From positions 87,068,501 to 87,132,500 of the forward strand of contig NC_092342.1 in assembly GCF_046630445.1 (NCBI RefSeq): a stretch of DNA of 64,000 nt, read 5' to 3'. Positions 58,845 to 64,000 of the stretch are shown here, piece by piece (the first letter of the stretch is position 1; each line of letters begins with the position of its first letter). Position numbers and translations under genes: made by a program. The notes beneath the pieces were generated by a model that searched no databases, was not told where the DNA came from, and saw nothing but the letters and a program-made list of their open reading frames with translations. The DNA is from Rutidosis leptorrhynchoides (taxonomy: Eukaryota > Streptophyta > Magnoliopsida > Asterales > Asteraceae).

Positions 58845-60480
58845 CTGAGCAGATGGTGATACCTAAGAAGTTGCTTAACCCAAATGTAATCAATGTTGGA
58901 TGGTTCTTTTCTTAACCATATTGGAACGACTCGTTTCACTAGAAGGCCAACCTGCCGATTTAGAACTCCATAAGTCTTGGGGCTGGTGGAAGGTAAAAAG
59001 GTGGATTGTCCATATACTAAATCAACTCTACATTCGGTGAGTTATGGTTTAAGTATCTTCAAATAGTACTCATTTATTCTATGATGACATTTTATTTGTC
59101 TTAATATCTTGCACAACATTTTCAAAATTATGCTGGAAAGATATTAGAATGCTATTTAAACCTGTTGGAAGTGATACGTGCTGGTGGTTATTTACCTGAC
59201 CGAGTTACCAATCTTATTTTGCAATATATGAGCACTAGGTACTTTAAGTTTGCTAGTACTTACGTGTATTATAAGCCTACTTCATTATTTCATGGATGGC
59301 ATATAAAAACCTACTTCTTTCGTTGAGTAAAAAAATGGTCAGCACAGTTAACATGTCAATACGTGTTGTGCCAAATTCAATACTTCTTTTTGGGCATGAA
59401 GTGGGCTGGGGAGGGTTGAATTGGGTAGAGCTGGACCACTTTTGTCAAATATGATTACAAAACGTCACGAAATCTTAATAATTTTAATCTATATGCTTGA
59501 CTAAAATGATTCAGGAAGTTTTAGTTAAGGGCATAACAACCTTTACAAAATAGCCTAATGGTTGATGTCCTGATATCCTCACAAGAGGTCTCAAGTTCAA
59601 ACCTCACTACTTGCACGTTTTGGGATGGCCAGGGAAAGAGTTGAAAACTGTCAAGGAGACCTGTTTAAGCTGCGTACATCCGAGTAAAATATTCACCCTC
59701 CCCAGGTAACCTAAACAGAAAACCTCGTCGGTTTACCCATTTAGGTCTGAACATTAGAATTTCGGTGCATTTTGACCTGTTTGACCCATTAAATCCTTTT
59801 TAGCTATTATATCGTTTTATTTTACGCGTCTTTCCAATTAGAGATAAAGCATAATCTGAAGGGACTAAGACGATATTACGACATTTAAGCTTGTCTGTTA
59901 ATTATTTGCCTTTTATTTAGTATCCTCTCTTATTACATTTTTTTTATCTGATTATTTCTTCTACGCAGTATTTCAAAGACTACCATGTACAATCTACTTC
60001 AAGCAAGACTAGATGTTGTTCTTTTTGAGATAATATTCCCACTCACATGTTTCAAAGAGAATGATCAAAAGCTCCGGGAGGAAGATCCACATGAATATGT
60101 CAGAAAGGGTTATGGTAAGTCTTCTACATTACAATTTGGGCGCGTTTTGACCTGTTTGACCCATTTATCTGATAATTCACCAAACATTCATACTATGCTA
60201 CAGATAGATAGATAGCTTATAATTTATAAAATTTTAGTTGATGTTTTTAGTTTTCCTATCTACATTTCCGGTAATACACAGGGTGATGCATTTTGGAAGC
60301 GTATCAAAACGGTTGAAGCTGATGATGAAGCAGATGAAACTGGTAGTTTGGCAGCAGTTGGTTGTTTGGGCGCCATTAGCACGATTCTTGAATCAGTCAG
60401 CAAATATCCTCACCTTTTTGTTCATATTGAGCCAACGGTTCTTCCAATAATGCAGCACATGCGTACCATTTTTTTACAAG
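58845..60480 (+). pseudogene. Importin-beta-like SAD2 gene remnant
   Basis: Karyopherin-beta proteins of the SAD2/importin-7/8 type move cargo through nuclear pores. Exon pieces: about 58845-59036 ([10 protein letters not shown], a frameshift, then [20 protein letters not shown] and [19 protein letters not shown]); about 59108-59238 ([37 protein letters not shown]); 59969-60114 ([20 protein letters not shown] to [11 protein letters not shown]); 60282-60480 ([20 protein letters not shown] to [20 protein letters not shown]). Donor and acceptor sites are mostly kept. The roughly 200 residues normally between the third and fourth pieces are missing, and both gene ends are absent. A partial duplicate, probably not functional. 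Confidence 0.82.
59540..59730 (+). mobile_element. SINE in the SAD2 remnant intron
   Basis: A box TAGCCTAATGG (59551-59561) and B box CAAGTTCAAACCTC (59592-59605) at tRNA-like spacing, followed by a body containing CCCTCCCCAGG. Lies inside the intron before the third exon piece. Ends estimated. Confidence 0.55.
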
Positions 60481-60990
60481 GTAAAATCTTATTTTAGGGT
60501 TCTGCTAAAATGTTTTCACCGTACTTCAGATTTATCCAAAAGTTCCATTAACTGAAAACGTGATTTTGTTAGTAGTCTTCAGGCAAGTTGTGTAAAAGGT
60601 TACAATCTTTGGTACCATCACTTATTTTGCATAACAAACTTAACTTGCAGTCTCAAACAGGGCCTAATGGAATTGTATTAACCTTAATATAATTTAGAAA
60701 AAAATATGTACACACAATTTTTCTTAGAAAATTGCAAATCAAGTAAAATGTAAATCAAACATTGCAAGCTATTAGAGGTTTCATGAGTTACTAAATATGG
60801 AAGAAACAAGCAAAAATAACCAACACCCAAGAATCACCTATAATATAGGACACATTGGTCGCCTGATATGTAAAACAAAAACAAGAGAAAATATGTTCAA
60901 ACATATAGGTAATTAGTTAACTTATGAAAGAACAAGTCGATAATCGGTGGCTGGAACGAGGGTAAAAACGAAAACAAGCAACGAAGGCGG
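60481..60990. other. Between SAD2 remnant and ANTH gene
   Basis: No further SAD2 exon is found. This holds the probable promoter and 5' leader of the ANTH gene, but no clear TATA box can be chosen. Confidence 0.5.
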
Positions 60991-61914
60991 ATGTTGAAAC
61001 GGGCTTCCGACGCGTTAAAAGATGCAAGTAGTCTTTTTATAGTGAATTGGACTCCTCGTTCACCGTATCGGAACCCGGACATTGAGGCCGCGATCATAAA
61101 AGCGACCAGCCATGATAACTCCCGCATTGATTATAGCAGCGCTCAACGCATATTTGCATGGATTCGTGTATCCAGCCATTACATCCGTCCAATATTGTCA
61201 GCCCTTTCCACGAGAATGGCAAAGACTCGTAACTGGACGGTAGCCTTAAAAGGTCTCATGCTTTTGCATGGAATCTTAAGTTGTAGAGTCCCCGCCGTCC
61301 AAAAGATCGGTCCTTTACCATTTGATTTTTCAAATTTCAAAGACTGGAACCCTAATTCATGTCATCATGAAGCGTTCGTTCGTGCTTATTACACGTATCT
61401 TCATAAAAAAGTGTCTTTCATGTACCAACAAGACGAGAAAACAGGAAGTCTCAGAAAAGGTATCATACAGAAACCGAAACAATCCCCTCTCATGAATAAT
61501 CTTGGTTTGTTACAAAACCTTCAATGTTTGCTTGACATGTTACTTGAGATCAAACCGCGCCGAGAAAAATTGATGAACGTTTTGGTTCTTGAAGCGATGG
61601 ATTGCATTGTGATTGAGATCTATGATATTTACAGCCGAATTTGTAATGGAATTGCATCTGTTCTCATTAGGTTATATTCCATTGAAAAAACCGAAGCTGT
61701 AACAGCATTTTCGGTTTTGCAAAAAGCAGCAGCTCAGGCCGACGTTCTGTCTCGATACATTGAACTTTGCAGGGTTTTTGGGGTTGCGAAAGCATCCGAA
61801 AGCCCCAAAATCGTGCACATTCACAAAGACGATATTCATGCACTTGAGCACATAATATACAAGGTTTCAAATCAACAAATAACCGACCGATCAATTATTT
61901 TCACAAGAGGATAA
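60991..61914 (+). CDS. Putative clathrin assembly protein, ANTH domain, intronless
   Basis: 307 aa. ANTH (AP180 N-terminal homology) proteins bind phosphoinositides and help build clathrin coats at the plasma membrane or trans-Golgi. The protein starts MLKRASDALKDASSLF, the first in-frame ATG after an upstream stop. The ANTH fold spans about residues 20-290: IEAAIIKATSHD (lipid-binding KAT.HD motif), RIFAWIRVS, NWTVALKGLMLLHGIL, SNFKDWNPNSCHHEAFVRAY, QCLLDMLLEIKP, and a helical C-terminus. It is short, lacking the long NPF/DPF-bearing tail of AP180, as in the small intronless At1g14686/At1g25240-type members. No damage seen. Confidence 0.9.
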   Translation: MLKRASDALKDASSLFIVNWTPRSPYRNPDIEAAIIKATSHDNSRIDYSSAQRIFAWIRVSSHYIRPILSALSTRMAKTRNWTVALKGLMLLHGILSCRVPAVQKIGPLPFDFSNFKDWNPNSCHHEAFVRAYYTYLHKKVSFMYQQDEKTGSLRKGIIQKPKQSPLMNNLGLLQNLQCLLDMLLEIKPRREKLMNVLVLEAMDCIVIEIYDIYSRICNGIASVLIRLYSIEKTEAVTAFSVLQKAAAQADVLSRYIELCRVFGVAKASESPKIVHIHKDDIHALEHIIYKVSNQQITDRSIIFTRG

Positions 61915-62355
61915 ATCCACATCATCACGAAAACAGATTCACTTGGGGTTCGTGTGACGTAAATTCATCATGGGATTTAGTGTTGAACATGGATGGATTG
62001 ATTGTAAACTCTTGTTCTTGTATCATATAAGACGAATTATTGTTTCAATGCATTGTCTACAACAGATGTCCATATGAAATTAAGCAACTTGGACACAGAT
62101 TAGCCAAAATCCAAACAAACAATTTACCCAAAATTAACATTAAAGTGCCATTTTTTTTACCCCCAAATTGAAAATTACAGCATAATTGAGGCACAATAAG
62201 TAGGTTCAGTTTATGCTTTGTACTTTCAGCAGTCCAACTCAATAGTCAAAAGGTCAAAATAAGTTTAAACTATGTTTCTTTTTTCTTCCTTTGGGGCATC
62301 CAAATCTTTGATTAATAAACGAGCCAAAGTAGTTGTCATTCATATAAGTATGTGT
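61915..62355. other. ANTH gene 3' flank
   Basis: Non-coding. Contains probable 3'-untranslated sequence (about the first 140 bp) and ends at the copia LTR. Confidence 0.5.
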
Positions 62356-62842
62356 TGTGATTAAGAGGGGATCGACTGGACGTTGGTACACACAAATTTG
62401 AGAGAAAATAACTCTATTACTCACAAGAATAGATTACAGAGTATTACAAAACTCTAAAACAAAAACTCTCAAACTAACACACTAGGAATTCTCACCACTC
62501 TCTAGGGATGTATTCACTCTTGGTTAGGATTACACTTTAACTCACACACACTAACTAGGTGTGATTACACTTTTCTGAATGATTTACAAATGAGGCTTAC
62601 ACCTCTATTTATAAGGAAAACTTGAGGAGGTGGAAGGTGTGAACGCGAATTGATGTGAACGCAGAAAAGGGTGGCTAGCCGTAATCGTTTCCAATTTGAA
62701 TACTTCCATATGAGTTGTCAAACAAGTGGCTAGCCGTAATTGTTTCCAACTTTGCTTCTTCAACCGGCTTCTTTGAACATCTAGAAAAATCTAGATTACG
62801 GCTAGAATGGAAACATCTTGAAGATACGGCTGGAAATCATCA
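62356..62842 (-). repeat. Copia C3 3' LTR
   Basis: 487 bp; minus sense TGATGATTTCCAGCC ... TTAATCACA. The polypurine tract GGAGGGGGAGAA (rc of 62844-62855) adjoins its start. TATA box CCTTATAAATAGAGG (rc of 62602-62616). Contains repeated GGCTAGCCGTAAT motifs in U3 (62663, 62731). Confidence 0.85.
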
Positions 62843-62855
62843 ATTCTCCCCCTCC

Positions 62856-64000
62856 AGACGTATCCATAGAAAACATTCCGGTTATGTCTCTGCATAACTC
62901 TAACTTCTCTCGAGTCACCACCTTTGTCAACATATCCGCAGGATTCTCCTTTGTATGGATCTTCACTAGTCTCGGCAGTTGTTGATCAATTACCTCGCGT
63001 ATCCAATGATAGCGAATATCAATATGTCTTGTACGGGAATGGTACATGGAGTTCTTGCTCAAATCTAGAGCACTCTGACTGTCACAATGTACCTTGTACT
63101 CCTTTTGCTTGATTCCAAATTCTTGTAGATAACGCTTTAACCACAACATTTCTTTTCCAGCTTCCGCGGCAGCAATATATTCTGCTTCGGTTGTGGATAA
63201 TGCAACACACTTCTGTAGTCTTGACTGCCATGAAACAGCTCCCCTTGCAAAAGTGTAAATGAATCATGAAGTAGATTTTCTACTATCAGGATCTCCAGCC
63301 ATATCTGCATCTGTATAGCCTTTCAAGATTGGATCAGCTCCCCCGTAACAAAGACATATCTTCGTTGTACCTTTAAGATATCTGAGAATCCATTTTACCG
63401 CATTCCAATGCTCTTTCCCTGGGTTAGAGAGAAAACGACTCACTGTTCCCACTGCGTGAGCAATATCGGGCCTCGTACACACCGTTGCATACATCAAACT
63501 TTCAACCGCTGAAGAATATGGTATTGATGACATCTCCCCGATCTCTTCCTTGGATGAGGGACAAGAACTCTTGCTTAACTTGAAATGGTTGACTAATGGA
63601 ATGCTAACAGGTTTGGCATTGTTCATATTGAATCGTGAAAGGACTCGTTCAATATACTTCTCTTGAGATAGCCATAACCTTCTATTCTTCCTATATCGGG
63701 TAATCTGCATTCCCAAAATTTGTTGAGCCTTTCCTAAGTCTTTCATGTCAAAAGACTTAGAGAGTTCCTTCTTCAGCTGGTTGATCTTCGTTGCACCTTT
63801 CCCTACGATCAAAATATCGTCTACATATAGTAAAAGAGCAACGAAATCTCCTTCAGAAAACTTCTGAATGTAGACACATTCATCTGCTGCAGTTTTCTTG
63901 TACCCTTGACTCACCATGCACGAATCAAACTTCTTGTACCACTGCCTAGGTGCCTGCTTTAAATCGTACAAACTTTTCTTCAGCTTGCATACGAGATTAT
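62856..64000 (-). pseudogene. Copia C3 reverse transcriptase and RNase H (cut by window edge)
   Basis: TNT1/Tork-like pol on the minus strand, continuing beyond 64000 (NLVCKLKKSLYDLK at the edge). RT: YDLKQAPRQWYKKFD, LLLYVDDILIVGKG, KDLGKAQQILGMQI, TRPDIAHAVGTVSRF. RNase H: GDPDSRKSTS, then a TGA at 63264-63266 where Gly is expected, FIYTFARGAVSWQS, LSTTEAEYIAAAEAGKEMLW, CDSQSALDLSKN, RHIDIRYHWIREVI, and end NPADMLTKVVTREKLELC. One nonsense codon is visible, so this copy is defective, though otherwise well kept. Confidence 0.92.

Noticed and set aside
1-64000. CRISPR arrays, operons, bacterial-type promoters or ribosome binding sites
   Set aside because: The window is plant nuclear DNA. Tandem repeats present are microsatellites, minisatellites or duplicated transposon parts, not spaced CRISPR repeats.

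Overview
This is nuclear DNA from a flowering plant. The annexin gene has GT-AG introns, transposons are nested inside one another, and TA and TTA microsatellites are frequent. I infer a eudicot, probably Asteraceae, from the general look of the LTR families; that is recognition, not proof. Only about 6 kb belongs to ordinary host genes and most of the rest is mobile DNA.

Layout. 1-325 is the end of a Ty3/gypsy LTR. 326-17772 is a decayed Ty1/copia element (C1, minus strand). It is split by an almost unmutated, non-autonomous element with very long LTRs (LARD, 2011-14338, plus strand), flanked by the 5-bp target duplication TCAGC. 17773-23340 holds a dispersed repeat, a 5'-truncated LINE 3' end with an 11-bp target duplication, a SINE, and a LINE inserted in the tail of another LINE. 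23806-27803 is a complete six-exon annexin gene (minus strand, 316 aa). Its introns 3 and 5 each carry a MULE-type MITE, and a retroposon lies just upstream of it. 28402-29697 is a Pack-MULE: 230-bp terminal inverted repeats and a 9-bp target duplication around a captured 3' fragment of a leucine-rich-repeat (PIRL) gene.

31057-55530 is a second copia element (C2, minus strand). It is interrupted by a 4.16-kb solo LTR (32183-36342, target duplication TATCC) and by a complete Ty3/gypsy element (38962-54693, minus strand, target duplication CAGTT). The gypsy element has 3.5-kb LTRs, a gag-pol broken by nonsense codons, and two extra sense-strand open frames between its primer binding site and gag: an acidic repeat protein and an intact F-box protein. 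57974-58696 is an orphan copy of the C2 LTR. 58845-60480 is an importin-beta (SAD2-like) gene remnant lacking its central exons. 60991-61914 is an intact intronless ANTH-domain clathrin-assembly gene. 62356-64000 is the 3' end of a third copia element.

How the parts relate. The LARD and the gypsy element share the primer binding site, about 100 bp of leader, a 30-nt sequence before the 3' LTR (29 of 30 identical by eye) and a conserved LTR 3' core. The LARD is therefore probably mobilised by a gypsy relative. The F-box open frame inside the gypsy element is the most unusual feature. The two intact host genes (annexin and ANTH) are membrane or phospholipid binding proteins, but nothing suggests they work together.
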